Of a stretch of DNA of 64,000 nucleotides, positions 43,201 to 50,691 are shown piece after piece (position 1 is the first letter of the stretch; every line of letters begins with the position of its first letter). The translations under genes and the position numbers were made by a program. The notes under the pieces are model-generated. The model made no database searches. It was not told where the DNA came from and saw only the letters and a program-made list of their open reading frames with translations. Origin of the DNA: JASEJA01 sp038872535 (GTDB lineage: Archaea; Thermoproteota; Bathyarchaeia; Bathyarchaeales; Bathycorpusculaceae); the NCBI GenBank assembly GCA_038872535.1, contig JAVZJY010000004.1:27987-91986 (forward strand), in the 5' to 3' direction.

Positions 43201-43218
43201 AACTTTTTCTTCTGCCAT
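40198..43218 (-). CDS. hdrA: tandem double HdrA (fused HdrA-HdrA), bifurcating flavoprotein
   Basis: A 1006-aa protein made of two HdrA-like units. Unit A (about 1-440) starts directly with the FAD motif GGGVAGI (13-19), has CSMCILSPK, and an inserted ferredoxin domain (CNGCGLCAQKCP at 109-120, CIGCGTCYEIC at 156-166). Unit B (about 450-1006) has the HdrA N-domain (GVFVCHCGINIGG), ASCTPRTHEPLF, a second FAD motif near 600 and two C-terminal clusters (CSGCRICEYLCP, CKGCGACGTACP) but no inserted ferredoxin. Each unit therefore lacks parts the other has. HdrA is the electron-bifurcating subunit; this one may carry two FADs. It sits between the two MvhD genes. Confidence 0.93.
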   Translation of the reverse strand: MAEEKVGAVLVVGGGVAGIQASLDLADSGFKVYLIDEGASIGGVMAQLDKTFPTNDCSMCILSPKLVATGRHPNITILTNTEILSLKGEAGNFEVKLRKRSRYIIEDKCNGCGLCAQKCPIEAVDMYNEGLSERSAIYVDYPQAVPLKYKIDREKCIGCGTCYEICKAKAVAYDQQDSEATLKVGSIILAPGFEPFDARLKSEYGYGRYPNVVTSIEFERILSASGPYGGLVLRPSDGEIPKKIAFIQCVGSRDYKLGNNYCSAACCMYGMKEAVIAKEHTPTKLDATIFYMDLRAYGKEFDAYYDRAKEEWGIRFVRSRVASITEDPSTGNLFVHYVEDEKPKTEEFDMVVLSIGMQPPKNVEKIAEVLGIELNRYKFCETKTFSPLETSKPGIFVCGAFSAPKDIPESVAQASGAAAKAMSIIASERGKLVTVKEYPSERDVSQEEPRIGVFVCHCGINIGGVVNVPEVVEYAKTLPNVVYAEANLYTCSQDTQKVIREKIKQYNLNRVIVASCTPRTHEPLFRETVQEAGLNPYLFEMANIRDQCSWVHMHEPKEATEKAKDLVRSVVAKAKLLKPLKKPEIKVTPVGLILGGGVAGITAALELAKQGFEVHLVEREKELGGHLRKIYYLLEGDNPKEKLNALIKDVMANDKIHVHLNSEVTDISGFVGNFKSKIKHHDGREEEVEHGIVIVATGAIEYKPTEYLYGKDPRVMTQHELEEKIAKGDFKAKNVVMIQCVGARNEERPNCARICCGQAIKNALKIKEIIPETEIYILYKDIRSYGFKEDYYRKASEKGVLFINYEDSRKPQVRNEKGKLEVTFWEPVIKQEVTIEPDFVILSAATIPNPDNKRVAEMLKVPLTKDGFFLEAHMKLRPVDFATDGVFLCGMAHSPKYIDESIAQACAAAARATTILSKPTLEMEGIVANVNEDLCSGCRICEYLCPYGAIEMKQKDDRLIAHVIEALCKGCGACGTACPTKAITMGHFTTEEILAQVKAALLEVKA

Positions 43219-43977
43219 TCATTTAACCTCCAATGCTCTATAAAGCGGTGTTGTACCCTCCACATGGTCTAGTGCTATCACGTTTTTTCTGCGCATGTTC
43301 ACAATATGCCTAAGAACATTTGCAGTTTTCATTTCAAGAGCTTCAGCTAAAGCTTTTACAGAGAGGGGTTCAGTTTTGGTTAAGACATGGATTTTATGTC
43401 GAACGAATTCTTCCGTGACAATTTCATCCAATAATGCAGCAAATTCTTCTGCCGACAATTTTTCGCCGTAAACATTCACGCCTTCTGTCAGCTCCTTCTC
43501 TCTTCCAAGCAAAACCCTAAGCCTAAAGTCTGAAGCAGCATTTTTAGCTGCTAAAACGTTAACCAATAAATTAGATTTCGGCTTCTCACTTCTTAATGGA
43601 GAAAAACCAAGCCCTTTCACTTCTTGTAAGAATTTTTTAGCATAACTACCGAAACTTTTCTCATCTGTGGGAGAATACCAAAGGAGTTTTAGACGTTCCA
43701 TTTCTAAACCAGTCAATTTAAGAAGTTTCCTCAACATTTTGACAGCACGTTCTGCTTGAAGGTTTCCATCAACATAGTGACAGTCTGGTGGCTTGCAACC
43801 AACCATCATGACACCGTCCACACCATTTTCAAACGTTTCCAGAATTATAGCGGGATCTAATCGTCCAATGCACATTACACGAACAACATTCACATCTGGT
43901 GGAATTCGCATTTCATCTTGGCAGAAAGCCCAGTTGCACATGAAACAAACAATGTTGTATTTGTCAGATTCCATCAT
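43219..43977 (-). CDS. MvhD domain fused to a winged-helix domain
   Basis: The N-terminal half (1-135) is an MvhD [2Fe-2S] domain with all cysteines present (FMCNWAFC, VMCIGR, VGCKPPDCHY). The C-terminal half (about 136-250) ends in a winged helix-turn-helix, LSVKALAEALEMKTANVLRHIVNMRRKNVI. Lysine- and arginine-rich segments (LRVLLGREKELTE) lie between. Start ATG 43977 or 43974 is favoured, with GGGGTG just upstream; GTG at 43983 overlaps the preceding stop. It lies between the NfnB-like and double-HdrA genes. It may be an electron-transfer subunit whose HTH is only a packing domain, or a redox-sensing regulator. Confidence 0.85.
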   Translation of the reverse strand: MMESDKYNIVCFMCNWAFCQDEMRIPPDVNVVRVMCIGRLDPAIILETFENGVDGVMMVGCKPPDCHYVDGNLQAERAVKMLRKLLKLTGLEMERLKLLWYSPTDEKSFGSYAKKFLQEVKGLGFSPLRSEKPKSNLLVNVLAAKNAASDFRLRVLLGREKELTEGVNVYGEKLSAEEFAALLDEIVTEEFVRHKIHVLTKTEPLSVKALAEALEMKTANVLRHIVNMRRKNVIALDHVEGTTPLYRALEVK

Positions 43978-43979
43978 TA

Positions 43980-45916
43980 TCACCCCTTAATTGTTGCTAA
44001 AGCAAGGCTTAGAATTCTCTCGTTTGGCTGTTTCTTCATCGTTATGGCTTTTTCTGGGCATCTTGCCGCACAAATTCCGCATCCTTTGCAAAGGTCTTCG
44101 TTTACTTGCGCAATTTCCTTTTCGTTCTTCTTAATTGCCCCAAAAGGACAGACAACTGCGCAGACGTTGCAGCCTATACAGAGGCTTTCATCAACCACAG
44201 CCTTATCTCCCTCGCATAATTCTAAGTTTGCCAAGCATTCGGCGCATGGTCCACAGCCCAAGCAGCGAAAAGCTTCAAACATGGCTTGCTGTTTTATTCT
44301 TTCTAAATATTCCTTTGCCTCCTCAAAACTTAGCCGTGGTTTTTCCACAGGAGGTTCATACCGGCGTTCTTTTTTGTTAATGTATCCCCAATTTTTAACC
44401 CAAGTTGTTTCCTCAACTTCTTCTCTTCCACTTCGTAAATCCATTCCTTGAAGATAACGATGAATCGAAACAGCTGCCCTTTTTCCAGCGCCCACAGCTT
44501 CAATTATGCTTGCTGGTCCTGTTGCTATGTCGCCGCCTGCAAAGACGCCTGGCACATTTGTTTCTAGCGTTGCAGGGTCAACTTTTAATGTAAGGGCTTT
44601 TGCTTCTTTATTTAGAAGCTCTCTTGGTAAGCATGAAATTTCTGCCACTTGTCCGAGGGCTGGAATTACTGTGTCAACTTCATATTGATGCTCAGAAAAG
44701 CTTATTGGAATTGGGCGTCTTCTCCCACTTTCGTCCGGTTCGCCCAACCGCATTCTCAAACATTCAATGGCTTTAACCTTGCCATTTTCACCTAAAATCT
44801 GCTTCGGAGCAACAAGAAAATTGAACTTTATGCCATTTTTTTCAGCCAATTCAACTTCATGTGGTAGAGCAGGCATTTCCTCGCGGGAACGCCTATACAA
44901 TATCACAACTTCTTTTGCCCCAAGTTTTTTTGCTGTGCGTGCAGCATCAATGGCAGTGTTTCCGCCTCCAACAACTGCCACTTTTTCTCCAACTTCAACA
45001 TGTTCTCCAAGGTTTACAGCTCTCAAAAAGTCAACAGCATTTATTACGCCTTCCAAATCTTCGCCTGGCACGTTTAGCTTCATGCCCAGTTGTGTTCCGA
45101 TGGCTACGAAAATAGCCTTGTAGCCTTCATTTTGCAAACTTTGAATGGTTATGTCCTTTCCAAATTCTACGCCCGTTCTAATTTCTACGCCTAAATCTTT
45201 TATGTAGGCTATTTCATTGGCTACCACGAATTTTTCAAGGCGAAATTCTGGTATGCAGTAACGCATCATGCCGCCGGCTTCATTCATCCGTTCGAAAACT
45301 GTAACTGGATAACCAAGTTTTGCAAGTTCATAAGCTGCTGTTAAACCTGCGGGACCTGCACCTATTATGGCAACTTTTTCGCTGCATTTTTTCGGTATTG
45401 GTTCTGGTTTCACCCTTCCAGTTTCTCTTTCAATGTCAGCGACGAGTCTTTTTAAGGCGCGTATGGCTACTGCTTGGTCAACATTGGTTCTTGCACAAGC
45501 ATCTTCGCATGGGCNNNNNNNNNNNNNNNNNNNNNNNNNNNNNNNNNNNNNNNNNNNNNNNNNNNNNNNNNNNNNNNNNNNNNNNNNNNNNNNNNNNNNN
45601 NNNNNNNNNTGCATTTTTTCGGTATTGGTTCTGGTTTCACCCTTCCAGTTTCTCTTTCAATGTCAGCGACGAGTCTTTTTAAGGCGCGTATGGCTACTGC
45701 TTGGTCAACATTGGTTCTTGCACAAGCATCTTCGCATGGGCTGAAGCATACTCTCCCACATATTGCTGGGAAGGGCATGTCTCTTCGTATAATTTCGACG
45801 GCTTCCTTGAATTTTCCCATTTGTATCAGCGCGACGTATCCTTGAACGTTAACATGAGCTGGACAGGCAGCACGGCATGGCGGAAGTTTCCTCACTTTTG
45901 TTTTAGTGATTGCCAT
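43980..45916 (-). CDS. NADPH-linked FAD oxidoreductase (GltD/NfnB-like) with C-terminal ferredoxin domain, interrupted by scaffold N
   Basis: The protein has a Cys-rich N-terminal cluster region (CRAACP, CGRVCFSPCEDACAR), FAD motif AIIGAGPAGL, NADP motif VVGGGNTAIDAARTA, and two C-terminal [4Fe-4S] motifs (CIGCNVCAVVCP, CKGCGICAARCP), plus CLGCGPCAEC. This is the glutamate-synthase small-subunit/NfnB type. As the first gene of the Hdr-Mvh operon it would tie the NAD(P)H pool to HdrA. A 132-bp exact duplication around 95 N is an assembly artefact; merging 43980-45514 with 45742-45916 gives an uninterrupted 569-aa protein starting MAITKTKV. Confidence 0.9.
45383..45741. repeat. 132-bp identical flanks around N gap: unmerged contig overlap
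   Basis: 45383-45514 and 45610-45741 are identical over 132 bp and flank 95 N (45515-45609). Keeping one copy restores the reading frame, so this is a scaffolding artefact and not a genomic repeat. Confidence 0.95.
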
Positions 45917-45967
45917 TGTTAAACCAGCTTTACCTATGTAAAGTTTTGTGAGGCGGATATATTAAGT

Positions 45968-46005
45968 CATCTAAGTTATATTTAATGCAAATATGACGCA
46001 TCTAA
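45968..46005. promoter_or_regulatory. Direct repeat flanking a TATA-like element upstream of the Hdr-Mvh operon
   Basis: CATCTAA occurs at 45968-45974 and 45999-46005, 31 bp apart (about three helical turns), reading TTAGATG on the operon strand. Between them lies TTAAATATAAC, a TATA-like element for the minus-strand operon. TTAGATG also occurs at 48223-48229, just ahead of another TATA-like sequence. No regulator is assigned. Confidence 0.35.
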
Positions 46006-46035
46006 AATGAAAACAGAAATAAAAAGGGAAAAGGG

Positions 46036-46626
46036 TTATTCACGCAATCGTCCTTCGAGTTTGCTTATCCACTTGTTATATTCTCTTGCGCTTAGTAATT
46101 TTTTAAGCTCCTGTTCCAAAACCAAAGAGTTTTTGGGTTTTATTTCAACAATCCATCCTTCATTATATGGGTCTTCGTTTATAATGTTAGGTTCATTCTT
46201 CAGTTTTTCGTTGACTTTAACTATTTTGCCGCTCACCGGCGCGTAAAGGTCAAACATGAACATCCATGTTTCTGCAACACCGAAGGGTTCCATGTGGTCT
46301 ATTTCCTTTCCAACAGGTTCTGTCATTATGTTTGCTATACCCTTCAAGTGTCTCTGGGCGTAGTCAGATAAGCCCACGCGGATGTTTCCTTCTGGTGTTA
46401 CCTGTGCCCATGTGTGTTTTGGCGTGTATAAGAGCAGTTCTGGTGTTAGGAGTAGCTCCTTGCGTTTTTCTGCGGGTATTCCTTCTGCACGCATTAAGTC
46501 TTCTAGGCGTAGGCGGATAGCTTCTGAAACGAATTCTGATATGCTTCTATACCGTCCTGTTTTGATTGCCTCTTCAATCTGCTTTATCAATTCTTGCCTT
46601 ATGCTTACGGTTTTCCATTCAGACAT
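46036..46626 (-). CDS. ribbon-helix-helix DNA-binding domain fused to a GcvH-like domain without lipoyl lysine
   Basis: Residues 1-50 are a CopG-like ribbon-helix-helix (KTVSIRQELIKQIEEAIK, then YRSISEFVSEAIRLRLEDL). From about residue 60 the protein is colinear with glycine-cleavage H protein: YTPKHTWAQVT, VGLSDYAQ, DLYAPVSGKIVKVNE, DPYNEGWIVEIKP. At the lipoylation site, where GcvH reads ES-V-K-A, this protein reads ETWMF, so the lysine is replaced by Met and it cannot be lipoylated. Length is 196 aa with GGAGGTTGATGG before the ATG. It is 120 bp upstream of the Hdr-Mvh operon start and on the same strand, so it could sense a lipoyl- or thiol-type signal and bind DNA. Confidence 0.88.
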   Translation of the reverse strand: MSEWKTVSIRQELIKQIEEAIKTGRYRSISEFVSEAIRLRLEDLMRAEGIPAEKRKELLLTPELLLYTPKHTWAQVTPEGNIRVGLSDYAQRHLKGIANIMTEPVGKEIDHMEPFGVAETWMFMFDLYAPVSGKIVKVNEKLKNEPNIINEDPYNEGWIVEIKPKNSLVLEQELKKLLSAREYNKWISKLEGRLRE

Positions 46627-46748
46627 TTTCCATCAACCTCCTTTACGTCTGAATCATATATAACATAAATTAAAAATATATACTTGATGCATATATTTTA
46701 TATTATAGTAAATACTCATAAATAAAAAAGCGGCAAAGTTCTTTTAAA

Positions 46749-46967
46749 CTAACTAACTTTCGATTTTCTACCAAAATTCAATAAGTTCCACAGGCGTTCA
46801 TGAAAATAATAAACAACAGTTTTCAAAATAAGCTCGGAAATGCCAACCACACCGCCCAAAGCCCAATCTTTGCTAAATAAAACCACCAAAAACACCGTTG
46901 TCAACGTTGCAACAATACGCCATGAAATAGCCTTCGCCAAACTTCTAATTGGTTTCTCCAAATTCAA
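46749..46967 (-). CDS. DUF2061 small membrane protein
   Basis: A 72-aa protein matching DUF2061: an N-terminal RSLAKAISWRIVATLTT, one long hydrophobic hairpin (VFLVVLFSKDWALGGVVGISELILKTVVYY) and the HERLWN end. The family is widespread in bacteria and archaea and its function is unknown. Two membrane helices are likely. It stands alone, on the minus strand, divergent from the PhoU-domain gene. The start codon is ATG at 46967. Confidence 0.85.
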   Translation of the reverse strand: MNLEKPIRSLAKAISWRIVATLTTVFLVVLFSKDWALGGVVGISELILKTVVYYFHERLWNLLNFGRKSKVS

Positions 46968-47088
46968 AATCTCCCTATCTGCAAAACTACAATATTTGAA
47001 AGTCTAATTAAGCTTTGTTTCGCCGTAACAGAAACAGAAAAATATAGGCTAAACATAAAAAGCATGTACAGTAAATACCATATAAGCG

Positions 47089-48174
47089 GTGAACTTTTTG
47101 GAAAGTAGAAAAGTGCAAAAAGTGGGATATTCAACCCTAACAGTGTCGCTTCCAAGCGAATGGGCAAAGCAAAACAACATCAACCCGGGAGACCTTGTTT
47201 TCATCATGCCAGAAAGAGATGGCACACTAAAAATAATGCCAAGCCAATTTGCACTAAAAGAAGAAGCAGAAGAATACATTATAAATGCTGATGCTTGCGA
47301 CGAAAAAGGCATGCTGGAAAGAATAATTGTTGGAAGCTACATACTTGGCCGAGACGTCTTAAGAGTAGTGTCATCAACAAGAATAAATAAAGCGCATGTG
47401 GACGAGATTAGAGGAATCGTTCCAAAACTCATTGGACTCGGAATTCTGGAAGAAACTCCAAAAAATATTCTTTTGCAATGTTCCGTTGATCCATCAAAAT
47501 TCAAGCTTGACATGCTTATTAGGCGTTTATCCTTAATTGCGTCAACGATACTTTCAGAGGCTATGCAAGCATTCTCGGAAAACAATGAAGATTTGGCAAT
47601 GGAGGCAATTAGCCGCGAAGATGAAGCTGACACAATTTATTACCTTGCAGTTCGTCTACTCCTTTCTGCCCAGGCTAAACCAGAAATCGCTGAACAGATA
47701 GGCGCAACAGACGTTCTTTTTATTCCTGCCACACGTCTAATACTTCAATATTTAGAGTTAATTGCAGATTACTCCGAAGACATAGCTAAAAAAATTGTTG
47801 AGCTTAAAGTTTATCGGAAGAGAATTCCTGCGGACATTGTACAAAGAATATGCCACATCGGCGAGTTAGCTCAAACAATATTCCAGAAAGCGTTAGACTG
47901 CATCTTCACACGAGACCTTCGCGTGGCTAATGGCGTTTTGGAAATGAAGGATGTGCTTGAAATAGAAGCTGAAAGGCTAATGCGGGAAGCTCCTGAAATT
48001 CCATATTTGAGGGCTTACATTTCATGTTTAACTAAAATTGCAGATAAAGGGGCAACAATTGCTGACATAGCTATAAACAGGGCTTTGGAACAGCCGAAAA
48101 AGGATGTGGAAAACATAGTTCGAATCGTTAGACATGTACGCTCCATTCCGTTAGCAATGAGGGAGAAATCATAA
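47089..48174 (+). CDS. PhoU-domain regulator with N-terminal AbrB/SpoVT-like domain
   Basis: A 361-aa archaeal protein of the AbrB-PhoU type. Residues 5-50 form the swapped-hairpin DNA-binding domain (SRKVQKVGYSTLTVSLPSEWAKQ). Two PhoU three-helix bundles follow, with E/D-rich EDEADTIYY and EVEAERLM-like motifs that hold iron or phosphate-related ligands. Such proteins are thought to regulate phosphate uptake. GTG at 47089 or TTG at 47098 could be the start; TTG has GGTGA 5 bp upstream and gives the more usual N-terminus. No phosphate transporter is in the window. Confidence 0.88.
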   Translation: MNFLESRKVQKVGYSTLTVSLPSEWAKQNNINPGDLVFIMPERDGTLKIMPSQFALKEEAEEYIINADACDEKGMLERIIVGSYILGRDVLRVVSSTRINKAHVDEIRGIVPKLIGLGILEETPKNILLQCSVDPSKFKLDMLIRRLSLIASTILSEAMQAFSENNEDLAMEAISREDEADTIYYLAVRLLLSAQAKPEIAEQIGATDVLFIPATRLILQYLELIADYSEDIAKKIVELKVYRKRIPADIVQRICHIGELAQTIFQKALDCIFTRDLRVANGVLEMKDVLEIEAERLMREAPEIPYLRAYISCLTKIADKGATIADIAINRALEQPKKDVENIVRIVRHVRSIPLAMREKS

Positions 48175-48268
48175 AGTCTACACCATTTATAATTCATTTG
48201 TAACATAAGAAGCCTTAAATGGTTAGATGTAAATATTATAAATACGAGGAAAAGGGGGCTTGAAATAG

Positions 48269-48742
48269 ATGAGCGATTTTGAGGAAGCCCTTCGGAACAT
48301 AGATGTTTTCTGCAGGGTTTTAGTAAAGAAGATTGTTGAAGGTGAAGCGGAAAATAGAAGCGATCTTGTTGTGGAGCCTATGGAGAAGCTCATTTACAAG
48401 AAGTATGTAATCAGCGAACAAGTGGAACCAAGTCCAGTGAAGCATTTGATTTCGCTGCCGCAGCTTGAGGAGCCTTTGATAGATGTTTTTGAGGATGAGA
48501 ATTACGTTAAGATTCTTGTACAATGCCGATGCAAAGACCAAAAGTTAACAATCCACACGGATGTTGATGGAATAGAAATCTGCAACAAAGTATGCCACAA
48601 AAATGATGAAGGAAACGAAGTTTGCGTTGATGAGTGTAGAAAGTTAACTCTTCCAGTTGACCACCTGAAAATTGAAAACATGGTTACAAAATGTAATAAC
48701 AACGAAGCCTTTGAAATAGAGATTCCGAAAGAAAACCGCTAA
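48269..48742 (+). CDS. Hsp20-like beta-sandwich protein with internal cysteines
   Basis: A 157-aa protein. An N-terminal helical region (DFEEALRNIDVFCRVLVKKIVEG) leads to an alpha-crystallin-like sandwich: PLIDVFEDENYVKILVQ, LTIHTDVDGIEI, KLTLPVDHLKIENMVTKCNNNEAFEIEIPK. Cysteines in QCRCKD and NKVCHKN...EVCVDECRK are unusual for Hsp20 and could make a disulfide or metal site. A GAGGAAAAGGGGGC leader precedes the ATG, and AAATATTATAAATACG serves as a TATA element. A small heat-shock role or a Cys-based scaffold is possible; I am not certain of the family. Confidence 0.7.
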   Translation: MSDFEEALRNIDVFCRVLVKKIVEGEAENRSDLVVEPMEKLIYKKYVISEQVEPSPVKHLISLPQLEEPLIDVFEDENYVKILVQCRCKDQKLTIHTDVDGIEICNKVCHKNDEGNEVCVDECRKLTLPVDHLKIENMVTKCNNNEAFEIEIPKENR

Positions 48743-48754
48743 AGCAGATAAAGT

Positions 48755-48955
48755 TTATTGTTGAGTTTCTTCCCTTCGCTTTATTCTAACCCTACACTTT
48801 TCTTCTTCGCTGCATTTTATACAAGTGTAAATTACGTCAAACTCGCTTTTGCTTGGGTTTGATGGATTTACGAAAAATGCGAAGCATTCCTCACCCTTCT
48901 TTATTGTGGCTCCACAACAAAAGCACTCATGCTCCTTAAGGGCTGTTACCTTCAT
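48755..48955 (-). CDS. small zinc-ribbon protein, 66 aa
   Basis: A short protein with CFCCGATIKKGEECF and, 30 residues later, YTCIKCSEEEKCR, giving two metal-binding knuckles. GGGAG lies 6 bp before the ATG at 48955, so it is probably expressed. It is convergent with the Hsp20-like gene. No known family; a zinc-binding adaptor is likely. Confidence 0.75.
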   Translation of the reverse strand: MKVTALKEHECFCCGATIKKGEECFAFFVNPSNPSKSEFDVIYTCIKCSEEEKCRVRIKRREETQQ

Positions 48956-49050
48956 AATCTACTCCCAACATCGAAAGTATACTTTACACTATTAAATATT
49001 TATTCAGCAATTTTGTAAAAATGAATGATTAAAGAAGGGTAAAGGCGTTT

Positions 49051-50153
49051 TCATCCTATCTTGCTGAGGACTGAGTCTAGTTTTACTTTGTGAAAGTCAA
49101 GCGCAAGCTCTTTTGGGTTTACTCCAATGCTTATGCTTAAAAGTTCAGCGTAGTGTATTACTGGTATGTTGTACTCTTCCTTATATGTGGTTTTTATCAG
49201 CATTTGCCCAAGGTCTAATGTTAGAAAGCAGAATGGACAAAGCGTTGATATACAGTCAGCGCCAGCCCTAGAGGCGTTAACAATTTTGTCTCTTGCTATT
49301 GCTAAAGCCACATCATCAGCATACCCCCTCAAAAGACCACCACAACATTTCAGCTTATTCTTGTACCAAATGCTTTCAGCACCTATAGCCTCAACTAAAT
49401 TGTCAAATATTTTCGGGCGCTCTGGGTCATCGAACCTTAGGAGGGCGCTTGGTCTAAGTAGGTGGCAACCAGAAAAGGCTGCAACCTTAAGTTTGCTCAG
49501 CGGCTTCGTTACATTTTTCTTTAGGCTATTTACACCAATGTCGTTCATCAAAACTTGGAGGTAGTGTCGCACTTCCTTGTTTCCCTTGAATTCTTTTCCA
49601 ACATTTGAAAGGATTTTGTTAACTCTCTCCCTTAGCTCTTGCTTTTCCTTTAGAAGAGTGTTTGCCATTGCAAGCGATTCGAAGCATCCCGTGCACAAAG
49701 TAACGATGTTAAGGTCTGCTTCTTCGGCTAGGCAGATGTTATACGCTGCAATCGCCAAGCTTGTTTCTAAGTCTATTGACTGCAACGGTGGTGGAGNNNN
49801 NNNNNNNNNNNNNNNNNNNNNNNNNNNNNNNNNNNNNNNNNNNNNNNNNNNNNNNNNNNNNNNNNNNNNNNNNNNNNNNNNNNNNNNNNNNNNNTTGCAA
49901 GCGATTCGAAGCATCCCGTGCACAAAGTAACGATGTTAAGGTCTGCTTCTTCGGCTAGGCAGATGTTATACGCTGCAATCGCCAAGCTTGTTTCTAAGTC
50001 TATTGACTGCAACGGTGGTGGAGCACAACACGTCATGTTTTCCAAATCTACGAGTTCTACTCCAAGTTTTGTTAGGGATTTTCTTGCTGCCAATTCGTAG
50101 TGTGGTTGCCGTGCGGGTATTGTGCAGCCTAAAAATAAAGCGTAGCTTGTCAT
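49051..50153 (-). CDS. hdrB: heterodisulfide reductase subunit B (HdrB), copy 2, interrupted by scaffold N
   Basis: A second HdrB of 291 aa after joining 49051-49796 with 50024-50153. N-terminal motif is FLGCTIPARQPHYE with TCCAPPPL, then CTGC; the C-terminal domain has SGCHLLRP, KCCGGLLRG and LCPFC. All noncubane-cluster cysteines are retained. A 129-bp exact duplication flanks 98 N (49797-49894) and is an assembly artefact. It is last in the second Mvh-Hdr operon, overlapping hdrC by 4 bp. It probably reduces a disulfide with electrons from the HdrA-MvhD fusion. Confidence 0.92.
49668..50023. repeat. 129-bp identical flanks around N gap: unmerged contig overlap
   Basis: 49668-49796 equals 49895-50023, separated by 98 N. 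Collapsing the two copies gives an intact hdrB frame, so the duplication is an assembly join and not biology. Confidence 0.95.
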
Positions 50154-50668
50154 TGTGTCTCACCCTTCTTAAACTGAATTTTGTCAAACCCCGTTGCCGA
50201 AAGAATTTTCCTTACAGCTTCGACGCCTACTGGCTTAAGCGGTGGTAAACCGTATTCTGCTCGCTTTTTTTCAAGGAATTTGGATATTGGAACTATGCGC
50301 CCCTCGCTTGTTAGTCCAGCTGCGAATTCCGAGTAGATGTTTGGTATGTTTCCCTCGCGGATGGCTATGTTTCTTAGGGCGTAAATTACGTCGGCTATCT
50401 CAACCTTTTGTGGGCAACGTTCTTGGCAGTTATAGCATGAAGAACAGAGCCATATGGCGCCGCCGGATAAGACTTCATCTCTCAATCCAAGAAGAGCCAA
50501 CCTAATGATTTCCCTTGGGTTGTATTTGTCTGTGATTTTTGCCACTGGACAGCTTGCAGCGCATGTTCCACACTGGTAGCACAGAGTTATTGTTTCTCCG
50601 CCGAGCTTGCTAGTGATCTCCTTGGCGAAATCCTTTGCAAATGGTTTCTTTTGTGTTTCCTCTGCCAT
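50150..50668 (-). CDS. hdrC: heterodisulfide reductase subunit C (HdrC), copy 2
   Basis: A 172-aa subunit with CYQCGTCAASCP and CSSCYNCQERCP, the two HdrC [4Fe-4S] motifs. It transfers electrons from HdrA to HdrB. The gene lies between the HdrA-MvhD fusion (23 bp upstream) and hdrB (4-bp overlap). Compared with copy 1, the C-terminal half is shorter. Confidence 0.94.
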   Translation of the reverse strand: MAEETQKKPFAKDFAKEITSKLGGETITLCYQCGTCAASCPVAKITDKYNPREIIRLALLGLRDEVLSGGAIWLCSSCYNCQERCPQKVEIADVIYALRNIAIREGNIPNIYSEFAAGLTSEGRIVPISKFLEKKRAEYGLPPLKPVGVEAVRKILSATGFDKIQFKKGETQ

Positions 50669-50691
50669 GATGCTTTATTCTCCTCTTGGGT

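Noticed and set aside
45383..45741. Possible tandem duplication inside a gene
   Set aside because: Exact identity, placement directly against an N run and frame restoration on merging identify it as an assembly overlap.
46964..47167. Hydrophobic 67-aa frame on the minus strand
   Set aside because: It overlaps the start of the PhoU-domain gene on the other strand, has no ribosome site and resembles no family.
49668..50023. Possible gene duplication or recombination in hdrB
   Set aside because: Same pattern as the 45-kb join; collapsing restores an intact gene.
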